DNA of 64,000 nucleotides from NCBI GenBank assembly GCA_002419055.1, contig DIFI01000013.1:106758-170757 (forward strand), in the 5' to 3' direction. This DNA comes from Peptococcaceae bacterium UBA5752. Lineage in GTDB: Bacteria > Bacillota > Dehalobacteriia > UBA4068. A model generated the notes under the pieces. That model searched no databases and was not told where the DNA came from. It saw only the letters and a list, made by a program, of their open reading frames with translations. A program made the translations under genes and the position numbers. Below, piece after piece: positions 33,551 to 41,779 of the stretch (positions are counted from its first letter, which is position 1; each line of letters starts with the position of its first letter).

Positions 33551-34223
33551 CTCCCCAAACAGTCTTAATATACTTTGGGTTTTCTACCGAGTCGTTCATT
33601 TTTTCTCGCAGGTGCCGAATATGCACGGTGATTGTATTATTGCTCTTGCTGAAATACTCATCTCCCCATATTTCGTGAAAAAGTTGTTCGGAGCTAACCA
33701 CATTACCTTTTTGCTCACAAAGTATGCGTAAAATCGAAAACTCCGTGGGCGTAAGGGAAAGAGGCTTTTCGTTTAATAAACATTCATGCGTATTTACATC
33801 AATTACTAATCCTGAATGGGTAATGATAGCCTCATCTGGTACAGGTACGGAATTATACTTTTTATATCTGCGCAATTGTGCTTTGACCCTTGCAACCATT
33901 TCCAAAGGCCGGAAAGGCTTTGTAATATAATCATCTGCTCCAAGTGTCAGCCCCGTAATTTTATCTGTTTCTTCTTCTTTGGCAGTCAGCATGATAACAG
34001 GATAATTATGCTTTTCTCTTATCTTCTGACAAATCGTAAAACCGTTGCCATCGGGGAGCATTACGTCCAATATGGCAAGATCAAGATTTGTCTCATTAAT
34101 GCATTTCAGCGCTTCTTTCGCCGAGTAGAACTTGAAAACGGTGTAATTTTCATTTTGCAGATAAACCTGAATTAAATCTGCAATTTCCTGTTCATCGTCA
34201 ACAATAAGTATCCTATTGCTCAT
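33528..34223 (-). CDS. vanR: VanR-type OmpR-family response regulator
   Basis: 231-residue regulator with receiver domain (acidic pair in IVDDEQEIAD, phospho-Asp in LAILDVMLPDG, Lys in YITKPFRP) and OmpR-type winged helix (LSLTPTEFSILRILCE, NNTITVHIRHLREKMND). The C-terminal half agrees closely with VanR of vanA-type clusters as I recall it. ATG 34223 has AAAGGAG ten bases upstream; the upstream in-frame TTG is too close to it. An A/T-rich dyad ATGTTATTTT-ACC-AAAATAAACAT (34255-34278) lies just upstream and may be an operator. Confidence 0.92.
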   Translation of the reverse strand: MSNRILIVDDEQEIADLIQVYLQNENYTVFKFYSAKEALKCINETNLDLAILDVMLPDGNGFTICQKIREKHNYPVIMLTAKEEETDKITGLTLGADDYITKPFRPLEMVARVKAQLRRYKKYNSVPVPDEAIITHSGLVIDVNTHECLLNEKPLSLTPTEFSILRILCEQKGNVVSSEQLFHEIWGDEYFSKSNNTITVHIRHLREKMNDSVENPKYIKTVWGVGYKIEK

Positions 34224-34336
34224 AACCACCAAACTCCTTTCAGGCGTATATAATATGTTATTTTACCAAAATAAACATCTGAAGTTGTGATTTATTCCTT
34301 GATAAAAGGTTAAGATTTTCATAAGGCATGTGCTTT

Positions 34337-35137
34337 TTAAGAAAGCGGCTGGCATACAGGACACCAGTAGACTACACCGCCCATATAGGCGGACTTTTGT
34401 ATCTCCGAACGTGTTTTTACTGAGAAGCGTCTTATATCGGCCCGCGTTACCGAATAAATCCTTTTCAGCATCGCGCCCGCCTAGCCTTGTCATCTCTGCC
34501 AGCGTGTCCTTTACCGAGTGGAACAGCACATCAAAATCTTTTCCTGACAGTGTGGCTATCCGACGTTTGGGATGGATACCGGCATTAAACAGTATATCCT
34601 GCAGCACGCCGTTCCCTAAGCCTGGAATGCGTTGTTCCGTGGTGAGAAACGCTTTGGCTGAAATCCTGTCCGCTCTATCGGTATACAAAGCATCATCGAA
34701 CTCTTTGTCAATGTACTAATCAGCGGCTGGAGCTTTTCTTTGGCAACCAGGTGATATATACTCTCAGACTTACCGTCAATAAATGTCAGAACTGCACTAT
34801 ACATCTGAACTGTACAGACAAGGACGCTCCCGTCATCAAACTCGATCAAAAGCTGGTGCTTGGACGGTGCTTTGCCAATTTGATCATAAATACACGGGTT
34901 AGCACCATCGCTGAGCACAATGCGGCAATTGCCGGCAGTAATATCCAACATAGCTCCGAGGTCGAAACAGTCCCCGATAACCTAACCGGTAAGAAGCGTA
35001 TTATAATCGGCTGGGTCATCATGATAAAACGCAAACTTATGCGGTGAAGCATTAGCGATAATCTTGCGTATTGTCTTGCCGCGCACAGTCTCATTTAACT
35101 GCCTTGCTATGGTAGTGCTCTCGGGGATTTCAAGCAC
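34337..35137 (-). pseudogene. Fpg/Nei-type DNA glycosylase pseudogene
   Basis: Broken gene for a formamidopyrimidine/endonuclease VIII-like glycosylase. The N-terminus LEIPESTTIARQLNET is readable from GTG 35137. An in-frame stop follows LLTG, then frameshifts separate LDITAGNCRIVLSDGANPC, the H2TH-region piece EQRIPGLGNGVLQDILFNAG and the zinc-finger end VYWCPVCQPLS. No single frame encodes a full enzyme. It lies immediately upstream of vanR, same strand, so vanR probably has its own promoter. Confidence 0.8.
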
Positions 35138-35164
35138 TGCATTGCACTCCGCTCAATAACTTAA

Positions 35165-35656
35165 TCATTCTATAATATATACATATCTCATTTCTGTTAG
35201 ATTTTCTCCACCAATATCACAGGTAATTTTCTGTCCGTCATGCGAAAATCCGGACTTTTCGTAAAACGCTCTTGCTCTATTATTTTTTTCATGAGTCCAT
35301 AAATAGATGCAGCTGAAGCCCGCATTCTTTAGTTCATTTATGCAAAAGTTCAGAAGTATCTTGCCATAACCTTTTCCAAAATGCTGCGGCAACAGATAGA
35401 TTGATATTATTTCGCCCCAACCAGCCATCTCTTCATCTCTTGCGGGGCTAACGGTAGAAGTACCGATATATTGACCGTTATCCAAAAGGACAAAAGATTT
35501 AGACGGATTTTCAGCTAAAAGCGAGGACCATCTCTGCTGGGATAATTGATCCAGATATGTCTGAGGCACAATTCCTTTATATGCGGCTTTCCAGCTTAAT
35601 ACATAGATAAGGCTGATATCATCCGCTTCTTCTCTTTTCATTTGACGGATTTCCAT
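35165..35656 (-). CDS. GNAT acetyltransferase
   Basis: 163-residue single-domain GNAT acetyltransferase. Acetyl-CoA binding motif QHFGKGYGKILLNFCI (about 90-106) and the C-terminal NNRARAFYEKSGFSHDG are clear. The substrate is unknown. AGGAGTG lies seven bases before ATG 35656. It follows a degenerate gene fragment and precedes the glycosylase pseudogene. Confidence 0.9.
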   Translation of the reverse strand: MEIRQMKREEADDISLIYVLSWKAAYKGIVPQTYLDQLSQQRWSSLLAENPSKSFVLLDNGQYIGTSTVSPARDEEMAGWGEIISIYLLPQHFGKGYGKILLNFCINELKNAGFSCIYLWTHEKNNRARAFYEKSGFSHDGQKITCDIGGENLTEMRYVYIIE

Positions 35657-35681
35657 GTCATTTCACTCCTGAAATTGTCCA

Positions 35682-35777
35682 TTACTCTCCGAGTATCTCC
35701 TTTTGCACCTTGTAGAGGAGCTTCTCAAACACCAGTCGGGAGGACATATCTCAAACATACTTTAAAACTTCGTCGGA
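35682..35777 (-). pseudogene. Fragment copy of the YjbR gene 3' end
   Basis: About 95 bases that repeat the end of the YjbR-like gene at 36516: the minus strand reads DEVLKYV, stop, DMSSRLVFEKLLYKVQKEILGE, against DDVLKAMCNLSYKLVFEKLPQKVQKEILGE in the intact gene. It carries an internal stop and joins the C-terminus of the acetyltransferase gene next to it. Confidence 0.7.
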
Positions 35778-36289
35778 CGCGGCAGCGACCAGCACTCGTT
35801 GGCGTAAACATTTCCGTTGTACAGCTTTTCGGCCAGCTTCAACGTTCCCTCATATGTAAACCCGCACTTCTCAAGTACGCGCTTTGAGCGGAGATTGCGT
35901 GGATAGCAGTAAGCCGATATTAAGTCGAGAGCAAGGTCGTCAAAACCGTATCGCACTATTTCCTGCGCCGCCTCTGTCATATAACCATGTCCCCAATACA
36001 TCTCGCCGATAGCGTAACCCAGCATACGCACCTGATCGTTTTCGCGTTTACGGTCAGCAATCAGGCCGACGGAACCGATAAGTTTTCCGGTCTCCTTCAG
36101 AACAATACCAAAGACACCTTGCTTGTCAAAAAAAATAAGTTGCATGATTTCAAGCGTTTCCTCAAGATTCTCATGCGGCTTCCAGCCCGCGTTCAGCCCA
36201 ACATTCTCCGCGCGGGAGTATTCAAATATGTCGTCAGCGTCTTCTAATGTGATAGATCTTAATATCAGTCTTTCTGTTTCAAGCGTCAT
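35762..36289 (-). CDS. RimJ/RimL-family GNAT acetyltransferase
   Basis: 175-residue acetyltransferase of the ribosomal-protein-alanine/RimJ type, starting MTLETERLILRSI. CoA motif GHGYMTEAAQEIVRYGF and the family NLRSKRVLEKCGFTYEGTL are present. ATG 36289 has GAGG eight bases upstream; the in-frame start at 36328 is unlikely. Its last codons (RPTKF, stop) overlap the YjbR fragment copy, so the natural C-terminus may have been replaced. Substrate unknown. Confidence 0.88.
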   Translation of the reverse strand: MTLETERLILRSITLEDADDIFEYSRAENVGLNAGWKPHENLEETLEIMQLIFFDKQGVFGIVLKETGKLIGSVGLIADRKRENDQVRMLGYAIGEMYWGHGYMTEAAQEIVRYGFDDLALDLISAYCYPRNLRSKRVLEKCGFTYEGTLKLAEKLYNGNVYANECWSLPRPTKF

Positions 36290-36317
36290 TATTTTTACCT
36301 CATGAGCAGCATACTTT

Positions 36318-36401
36318 TTACTTGCCAAAAAATTCTCTGCCTAATTTAACAAGTTCATCTCTGTTAGATAGCATTGCGGGATGTCCGCCCTGACCAGAAA
36401 A
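36318..36401 (-). pseudogene. C-terminal gene remnant
   Basis: A 27-codon open stretch ending in TAA reads FSGQGGHPAMLSNRDELVKL and GREFFGK. It looks like the tail of a real protein, but has no start or ribosome binding site, and the sequence before it is not coding in this frame. Family not identified. Confidence 0.35.
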
Positions 36402-36515
36402 ATATTTGAAGTAGCAGTATTATCATACAAAAAGAAGGCAACTGAGTTCCGTTTCCTTATTCCTCATAGAAACGATTTATTGTTATATTTAAAACACTGC
36501 ATCTATATCTCTAAC

Positions 36516-36899
36516 TCATTTTAACTCGCCAAGTATCTCTTTTTGCACCTTTTGGGGAAGCTTCTCAAATACCAGCTTGTAGGATAAGTTGCACATAGCC
36601 TTTAAAACATCGTCGGGAACATCCCCGTCGAGGTAGACCGTATTCCAGCAGCGCTTGTCGCTATAGAATCCTGGAACCACATCCGGATACTCACTGCGGA
36701 ACAGCTCAGCCAGTTGGGGGTCACATTTCAGTATGACCATAGTTCGCCCATTGTGCGGCTTATATTTCGGATCAGGTTTACAGGTGGCTGCAAACATCTT
36801 CCCACGAACAAGATAGCGGTCCCACTGCCACTCAATCTTAAAATCACGTTCCGCGCCCGCTTTTTCCAGCAGATACGCATCAAGCCATTCGTATTTCAT
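36516..36899 (-). CDS. MmcQ/YjbR family DNA-binding-like protein
   Basis: 127-residue protein of the MmcQ/YjbR family (CyaY-like fold; some members bind DNA). Opens MKYEWLDAYLLEKAGAERDF and carries WQWDRYLVRGKMFAA and SDKRCWNTVYLDG, all typical. ATG 36899 has GGAGG nine bases upstream. Its 3' end has been partly copied to 35682. Cellular role unknown. Confidence 0.88.
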   Translation of the reverse strand: MKYEWLDAYLLEKAGAERDFKIEWQWDRYLVRGKMFAATCKPDPKYKPHNGRTMVILKCDPQLAELFRSEYPDVVPGFYSDKRCWNTVYLDGDVPDDVLKAMCNLSYKLVFEKLPQKVQKEILGELK

Positions 36900-37053
36900 C
36901 GTCTGCTCCCTCCTACAGCCATCTTTTCCCATATTTTATCACACAAACTAAAACAATAAAAGGATGTAATATCGCGATTATAAAACCGGCTTATTATACA
37001 TGAATATGATCGTCCTTGCTTTGGTTCGAATTTTGGTGTTACAATAGAAATAG

Positions 37054-37082
37054 CCTCTCATACCTGTGCAGTAAATGAGAGG
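37054..37082 (+). promoter_or_regulatory. Hairpin upstream of AraC-type gene
   Basis: CCTCTCAT (37054-37061) pairs with ATGAGAGG (37075-37082); a TCTTTTTTG follows at about 37092. It may be a terminator or attenuator ahead of the regulator gene. Confidence 0.4.
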
Positions 37083-37129
37083 ACGCGCAGATCTTTTTTG
37101 TTATACTTTGACTGTCGGGAGTTGATGGT

Positions 37130-37987
37130 ATGGAGTGGCTCAGTTGTCTGAATGACGCAGTGAATTATATGGAAGAACATCTGGAGGATCAAATAAGCCT
37201 TGATCGCGTTGCTCAAATCGCCTGCTGTTCAGCGTTTCACTTTCAGCGGATGTTTTCCTATATTGCGGATATTCCTCTTTCGGAGTATATCCGCAGAAGG
37301 AGGATGACTAAAGCAGCATTTGATTTACAAAACAGCAGCGACAGAATCATCGACATAGCGCTCAAATATGGATACGAATCGCCAACTGCTTTCAACCGCG
37401 CTTTTCAGAGCGTTCACGGCATGGCGCCGTCTGCCGCAAGAGCGGAAGGCGTGACGCTGAAAGCCTATTCACCCATCAGATTCAAAATTACAATCAAAGG
37501 AGATACAGAAATGAATTACAGGATTGAAAAGAAAGAAGCTTTTAAAATTGTCGGCGTCAAGCAGCACTATTCCATGAGCATTGATGAGAGTTTTATAAAC
37601 GTACCGCTGTTTTGGCAAAAGACAGCACAAAGCGGAATCATCCCCCGGCTCTGTGGCCTGATGAACAAGGAACCATTAGGAATCTTAGGTGTAAGCACCT
37701 GCATGAACGGCAAAGATTTTGACTATTATATTGCAGTATCAACCGATCAGGAAACTCTGAAGGATTTGGTGGAATATGTTGTCCCCCAAAGCACATGGGC
37801 AATCTTTGAATGCATCGGAGCCATGCCAAACGCCATACAAGACCTGCAAAGGCGCATAGTAAGCGAATGGCTGCCCAATTCCGGTTACGAATACGCCAAT
37901 GCTCCCGATATTGAGGTTTATTTTGAGGGAAACCAGCAAGCGGATGATTATAAATGCGAAGTGTGGTTGCCTATTCTAAAGAAATAA
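37130..37987 (+). CDS. AraC-family regulator with GyrI-like ligand-binding domain
   Basis: 285-residue regulator. Two N-terminal helix-turn-helix units (about 8-105: LDRVAQIACCSAFHFQRMFS and IIDIALKYGYESPTAFNRAF) are followed by an effector-binding GyrI-like/SRPBCC-type domain (about 125-285). This architecture is common in multidrug and stress responsive regulators of Bacillota (SoxS/Rob-like arrangement). GGGAG precedes ATG 37130. The target genes are unknown. Confidence 0.9.
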   Translation: MEWLSCLNDAVNYMEEHLEDQISLDRVAQIACCSAFHFQRMFSYIADIPLSEYIRRRRMTKAAFDLQNSSDRIIDIALKYGYESPTAFNRAFQSVHGMAPSAARAEGVTLKAYSPIRFKITIKGDTEMNYRIEKKEAFKIVGVKQHYSMSIDESFINVPLFWQKTAQSGIIPRLCGLMNKEPLGILGVSTCMNGKDFDYYIAVSTDQETLKDLVEYVVPQSTWAIFECIGAMPNAIQDLQRRIVSEWLPNSGYEYANAPDIEVYFEGNQQADDYKCEVWLPILKK

Positions 37988-38093
37988 GATCAAAAGGTCG
38001 GCATGAATTGTGCGAGAGGTATCAAATGTTTGAATATTATTTAAAAGCCCTTTGAAAATTTATAATAAATCTGATATATTAATATTACAGCGT

Positions 38094-38131
38094 GTAGCTT
38101 TAACAAGCGTAAGTCCAGTTGTTAAAGCTAC
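38094..38131 (+). terminator. Terminator/attenuator before carD-like gene
   Basis: GTAGCTTTAACAA (38094-38106) pairs with TTGTTAAAGCTAC (38119-38131), then ATGTTTTTTG. It is 107 bases past the AraC-type gene and 44 bases before the carD-like start, so it could end the former or attenuate the latter. Confidence 0.7.
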
Positions 38132-38174
38132 ATGTTTTTTGTTTATATTGATAGGATTATGGAGGGCATGTGCC

Positions 38175-38720
38175 ATGGAAAAAATAAACTATCCTAATTG
38201 TAATCTTCAACACAAAATAAGTGATTTTGTTATGTATAGGCAAAATGGGATTTGCCAAATAGTTGATATCCGTAAAGAAAATTTCTGCAGTGGCGATGAA
38301 AAGTTTTATTATATATTGAAATCGGTGTATGAAGATAAAACTATTATTTATGTTCCCGTAGATTCCAAAGACCTTGATTTACATATGCGTCATATTTTAG
38401 CTGTTGAAGAAATTGAATTGATTATCGAAAAATCGGAAGAATCACAAAACGAGTGGGTAGATGATGGCAAACTCCGTTTGGAACGTTTCGAGCAGATATT
38501 GCATAATAGCAATAGAGCAGAAATATTGTGGCTGGTAAAAGTATTATCAATACATAAAATAGAAGATGAAAAACAAAATAAGAAATTCTACGCTAGCGAT
38601 GAAAAAATACTTGCTGCAGCAGAAAAAATTATAATAGGAGAATTTGCATTTATATTAGGCATTGAAAAACGTGAAGTAATCCCGTATATCATGAAGCACA
38701 TTAAGAAAAAGCAAATGTAA
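38175..38720 (+). CDS. CarD/CdnL-family transcription regulator
   Basis: 181-residue CarD-type protein that would bind the RNA polymerase beta subunit. The N-terminal RNAP-interaction domain (about 13-70) reads FVMYRQNGICQIVDIRKENF and KTIIYVPVDS. The C-terminal half is helical and basic at its end. ATG 38175 follows GGAGGG; the upstream in-frame ATG at 38052 lies before a terminator hairpin and is rejected. Unlike the housekeeping CarD, it sits alone in a variable region. Confidence 0.8.
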   Translation: MEKINYPNCNLQHKISDFVMYRQNGICQIVDIRKENFCSGDEKFYYILKSVYEDKTIIYVPVDSKDLDLHMRHILAVEEIELIIEKSEESQNEWVDDGKLRLERFEQILHNSNRAEILWLVKVLSIHKIEDEKQNKKFYASDEKILAAAEKIIIGEFAFILGIEKREVIPYIMKHIKKKQM

Positions 38721-38767
38721 TCTTTTAAATAACACCTTTTCGCGTTAGCGTTAAATACATTCATTAA

Positions 38768-38813
38768 CAGGGAAAAGCACAGGGGAATTTAACGTCCCCT
38801 GTGCTTTTCCCTG
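38768..38813. terminator. Bidirectional terminator overlapping the yjdF stop codon
   Basis: Perfect 19-base inverted repeat: 38768-38786 (CAGGGAAAAGCACAGGGGA) and 38795-38813, loop ATTTAACG. The loop contains the yjdF stop codon, so one arm is coding sequence. It lies 47 bases past the carD-like gene on the other strand. Confidence 0.8.
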
Positions 38814-39208
38814 CGCTTCTGCTGTTTTAGCTCGTATTTATATTGTTTTTCTTCCTCTTTTTGCAGCAGCGATTTATCTTTTCTGGCAATCTTGCCCGCC
38901 TCTTGCTGAAGCTTCAACGCCTGCTGAGATTTGGTACCGATACCAATGGATTCAAGCTGATATTTTATAGCGCGCCGCATCCGCTTCGGATTAATTTTTA
39001 CTTCTTGCTTTGTGTCATCTGTAATAAGCAGACTGAAACGAAGTTTTTGCCAATTCTTCAGAAAATACTCGTAGACCTCAACGTCTTTCGGTTCTGCACC
39101 AAACGTAATTTTACAGACTTCCAATTTGCCGTCTAAACTCCGTTCATAAACGCCTACCCAAAACGGCTCGTCGAAATACACTGTCAGTTTGCTTTCAATT
39201 CTTTGCAT
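38789..39208 (-). CDS. yjdF: YjdF family protein (DUF2992)
   Basis: 139-residue YjdF-family protein. The conserved N-terminal domain reads KLTVYFDEPFWVGVYERSLDG, then CKITFGAEPKDVEVYEYFL; the second half is very basic and helical (KRMRRAIKYQLE, KQQKRREKHRGR). Function unknown; in Bacillus the gene is controlled by the yjdF RNA, which senses azaaromatic compounds. ATG 39208 has AAGGGGGT seven bases upstream; the in-frame start at 39295 falls inside the leader and is rejected. A 125-base structured leader precedes it. Confidence 0.85.
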   Translation of the reverse strand: MQRIESKLTVYFDEPFWVGVYERSLDGKLEVCKITFGAEPKDVEVYEYFLKNWQKLRFSLLITDDTKQEVKINPKRMRRAIKYQLESIGIGTKSQQALKLQQEAGKIARKDKSLLQKEEEKQYKYELKQQKRREKHRGR

Positions 39209-39216
39209 GCTAAATA

Positions 39217-39332
39217 CCCCCTTGTTTTTTCTGCAAAGAACGGACAACCAAGGAGGCAGGTTACTGACAGTTTGATACCGCGTCCGGACTACCAACCGGA
39301 CTGTGTTTTTATCTTTACGCTTATTTACTTAT
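39217..39332 (-). promoter_or_regulatory. Structured leader of yjdF with anti-SD pairing
   Basis: Between the promoter and yjdF, the minus-strand leader has a GTCCGG/CCGGAC hairpin (39282-39301). A CTCCTTG (39249-39255) can pair with CAAGGGG of the ribosome binding site (39217-39224). This suggests ligand-controlled translation, as for the known yjdF RNA. I cannot confirm a match to that consensus by eye. Confidence 0.5.
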
Positions 39333-39338
39333 AGTCCA

Positions 39339-39367
39339 ATTTTACTCTAAACGCAGCTATATTTCAA
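39339..39367 (-). promoter_or_regulatory. Promoter of yjdF
   Basis: On the minus strand TTGAAA (39362-39367), 17-base spacer, TAAAAT (39339-39344). Predicted start leaves a leader of about 125 bases. Confidence 0.7.
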
Positions 39368-39489
39368 CTACCTAAGAGTCCTTTTAAAATTAAAGATAGT
39401 AAAATGACCATCGTTTATTTAAATTATGAATTCCGCATGGTTTAGCATATCGGATTCATCACCGACCGTGTTTGAACTTCACTACTCAT

Positions 39490-39560
39490 ACAAAACTGTT
39501 CGAAACCTAATTTTACAAAATATAAAAACGATCATTTGACCGTTTTTATATTGAGCTATC
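39490..39560 (+). repeat. tRNA-Ser-end repeat family, copy at 39.5 kb (partial)
   Basis: CAAAACTGTTCGAAACCTAA, then a hairpin TATAAAAACGATC/GACCGTTTTTATA (39521-39550, one mismatch), matching the first half of the 57.4 kb unit. The tRNA 3'-end part is lost after TATATTGAGC. Confidence 0.55.
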
Positions 39561-39616
39561 TTTATAATTTCTAACTCTATAAATATATTGCCATCTAATA
39601 TGTGCTCTTCTTAAAA

Positions 39617-40171
39617 TTATTCTGTGTCAGCCCATTTATCCAGTTTTTTCATGATCTCATCATGAGTTTGACTGCATATATCTGGAAGTGTGCCACCAAA
39701 AGCTTTTTTAGCTTCCTCAAAGCCTTCCTCGATAGCTGATTTAAGAGTATCAAGTTTTGTTTTGTCATTACCGGAAATAGCAATAGCAAAATTAACGATC
39801 CGATCGCTTACCGCTTTAACGCCAAATTCGCCTTCTTCTGAAATAGCCCGATTGGCCTGATTAACATCATTAACGTCTATAATCGAACAATTGCTGTATT
39901 TTCCCTGATTTCGAATTAGCTTTTCCACCATGCAACGCATACGCTCATTTAAATCCTTTTTGAGCTCTTGTGCAATTTCAACGCCGTAATTTTTTGCGTC
40001 AGATTTTGAATAAACAGTGGTCTCGGTTTTACAACCAATTTCCACAGTGTCGATATTACCAGATGATACAAAGCCTAAGCACGTTTGTGCTAATTGATTT
40101 GGTCTTAATTGCTTTTCATTATGTAAAAATCCTGTAATTACTGCCTGTGAGTTACCGACATTATTAATCAT
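39617..40171 (-). CDS. Hypothetical protein with conserved helical C-terminal domain
   Basis: 184-residue cytoplasmic protein without signal peptide or membrane helix. The C-terminal third (VSDRIVNFAIAISGNDKTKL and EAKKAFGGTLPDICSQTHD) resembles DUF5610-like proteins known in many Bacillota, with no proven function; I am not certain of that assignment. The N-terminal half is polar and low in recognisable motifs. GGAGGTG precedes ATG 40171. Transcribed toward yjdF, with a repeat-family hairpin just downstream. Confidence 0.6.
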   Translation of the reverse strand: MINNVGNSQAVITGFLHNEKQLRPNQLAQTCLGFVSSGNIDTVEIGCKTETTVYSKSDAKNYGVEIAQELKKDLNERMRCMVEKLIRNQGKYSNCSIIDVNDVNQANRAISEEGEFGVKAVSDRIVNFAIAISGNDKTKLDTLKSAIEEGFEEAKKAFGGTLPDICSQTHDEIMKKLDKWADTE

Positions 40172-40299
40172 TATTTACACCTCCTCTAGTATATATCGGT
40201 AAGATTTAATAATATTTTATATTTATTAGTAAATAATAAGGATATTAATTGAAATTAATAAAGCCTTTGTCTGTCTTTTTTAAAGATATAAAGTTTCTA

Positions 40300-40372
40300 C
40301 GGCTGGAATTTATAATAATTTGAGCCGGTTGTTGGCAAAGAGAGCGGGATAGCGTACGGCTTTCGCGTAATA
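40300..40372 (+). repeat. tRNA-Ser-end repeat family, copy at 40.3 kb (degenerate)
   Basis: TGGCAAAGAGAGCGGGATAG (40333-40352) matches the TGGCGGAGAGGGCGGGATAG core, followed by a short GC-rich palindrome. A weak CGGCT...AGCCG hairpin precedes it. Confidence 0.6.
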
Positions 40373-40377
40373 TATTA

Positions 40378-40569
40378 TTAATTCTTTTGAATAGCAATAA
40401 CATAAACAATTGAACCTATCACAAGTCCCAATCCTGCACCCATTCCGGCGGTAAGTGATAAGTTGTTATTTGTTAATAATCCTGCAATGCTCCCAACAGC
40501 AATGCCAAAAACTATTCCTAAAGCCGGTGAGAACTTTATCATGGAACTGTCATTAGATTTTTCTTTCAA
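40378..40569 (-). CDS. Small glycine-zipper membrane protein
   Basis: 63-residue protein with a polar N-terminus and two hydrophobic, Gly/Ala-rich segments (SPALGIVFGIAVGSIAGLL and LTAGMGAGLGLVIGSIVYVI), typical of small glycine-zipper membrane proteins. The start is taken as TTG 40569 because AGGAG is eight bases before it; GTG 40578 is in frame but overlaps the AGGAG. Function unknown. Confidence 0.55.
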   Translation of the reverse strand: MKEKSNDSSMIKFSPALGIVFGIAVGSIAGLLTNNNLSLTAGMGAGLGLVIGSIVYVIAIQKN

Positions 40570-40733
40570 TAGAAACACTCCTATAATTATTATATTTACT
40601 TCTCAATTAAAAGCTTATCTAGAAACACTAACTGCCGCCACAAATATGGCTACTATAATTGCTTCTATCTCATCTAAAATCTCTTTAACAAAAGAATGAG
40701 CATCACTATTTTTAATTTATTTAATGCGATCCT

Positions 40734-41054
40734 TTAGTTGCTTAGTTTCATCGTTTGAAACGGCTTATTTGAAATACCGAAAATATAATCTTCCACGAGT
40801 ACCTTGGCCTTTTTTGGCTTTCCTAAAGCAATAGCATCATAAATGGATTTTAGATATGGCATAGAACCGCTCAGTTTTCCGATAACAACAAGCTTACCTT
40901 TATTATCCAAACCAATAACATCGTCTGTTAACATTTGCAACAAACAAGCTGCTATAATACAAACAGAATATTCGTTTGAGTACAGAGCTGAATGCATTCC
41001 TTTATGGCCTAATACGCATAATGCATATTCCTCGGTAAATGTCAGCTCATTCAT
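40734..41054 (-). CDS. Hypothetical protein
   Basis: 106-residue soluble protein starting MNELTFTEEYALCVLGHKGM, with a helical core (CIIAACLLQMLTDDVIGLDN) and a basic middle (ALGKPKKAKVL). The helix-sheet pattern faintly recalls the GPP34/GOLPH3 fold, but it is far shorter and I do not claim the family. GGAGGTAATTGT precedes ATG 41054. Neighbours give no functional clue. Confidence 0.5.
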   Translation of the reverse strand: MNELTFTEEYALCVLGHKGMHSALYSNEYSVCIIAACLLQMLTDDVIGLDNKGKLVVIGKLSGSMPYLKSIYDAIALGKPKKAKVLVEDYIFGISNKPFQTMKLSN

Positions 41055-41182
41055 ACAATTACCTCCAATTTTATATCCAAACTACTCATAGCTCAAGAGG
41101 ATGTTTAGAACATTCAGCAATATCCCCATTTCTTTATTAACATACTAATCCTTTCATTATGTTAAGTACTATATAAATTTTA

Positions 41183-41250
41183 ATGACTGTATTTTATTTT
41201 GGCGGAGAGAACGAAGAGATACGGTTTATTTTACTTCGCTTCAATGGGAA
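41183..41250 (+). repeat. tRNA-Ser-end repeat family, copy at 41.2 kb
   Basis: ATTTTATTTTGGCGGAGAGA (41191-41210) matches the right hairpin arm plus tRNA 3' end of the 57.4 kb unit. TTTTACTTCGCTTCAATGGG downstream resembles its TTTTACTTCGCTTTGCTCG part. The left arm is lost. Confidence 0.6.
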
Positions 41251-41341
41251 ATGGATTATAAATTTGGTTTTCACATCATAAATCACATCTCCCACAGAAA
41301 AGTCATATGATAACATTAATAGGGCAAAGGAGTTGAGTAAA

Positions 41342-41779
41342 ATGTTTAGAAGACAACCTTATATAAAACCCATTAACTTGAAGGATTATGGACCAGAACC
41401 GTATGTAGTTAATATTGAGCAAGCTACTCTACAAAACAATACATATCGTACCGCTTTATGGACAGGGGATCATTTACAGCTTACTTTGATGAGCATCAAT
41501 GTTGGAGATGATATAGGATTAGAGATCCATCCCAACCTTGATCAATTCATACGTATTGAACAAGGCCAAGGACTTGTTCAGATGGGTAAAAGCAAAGATA
41601 ATTTAAATTTTCAGAGAAAAGTCTTTGATAACTATGCAATTTTTATACCTGCCGGTACATGGCATAATGTAATCAACACAGGGAAGAAACCGTTAAAAGT
41701 CTATGTAATATATGCACCACCCGAGCATCCGAGAGGAACAGTTCATAAAACCAAAGCAGATGCAATGGCAGCTGAATAA
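41342..41779 (+). CDS. Cupin-domain protein
   Basis: 145-residue single-domain cupin. Metal-binding motif 1 appears as GLEIHPNLDQFIRIEQGQG and motif 2 as IFIPAGTWHNVINTG; one of the usual first-motif histidines is replaced (HPN instead of HxH). Related stand-alone cupins are found in many anaerobes; substrate unknown. ATG 41342 has AAAGGAG nine bases upstream; the adjoining TTG at 41333 is too close. Confidence 0.85.
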   Translation: MFRRQPYIKPINLKDYGPEPYVVNIEQATLQNNTYRTALWTGDHLQLTLMSINVGDDIGLEIHPNLDQFIRIEQGQGLVQMGKSKDNLNFQRKVFDNYAIFIPAGTWHNVINTGKKPLKVYVIYAPPEHPRGTVHKTKADAMAAE

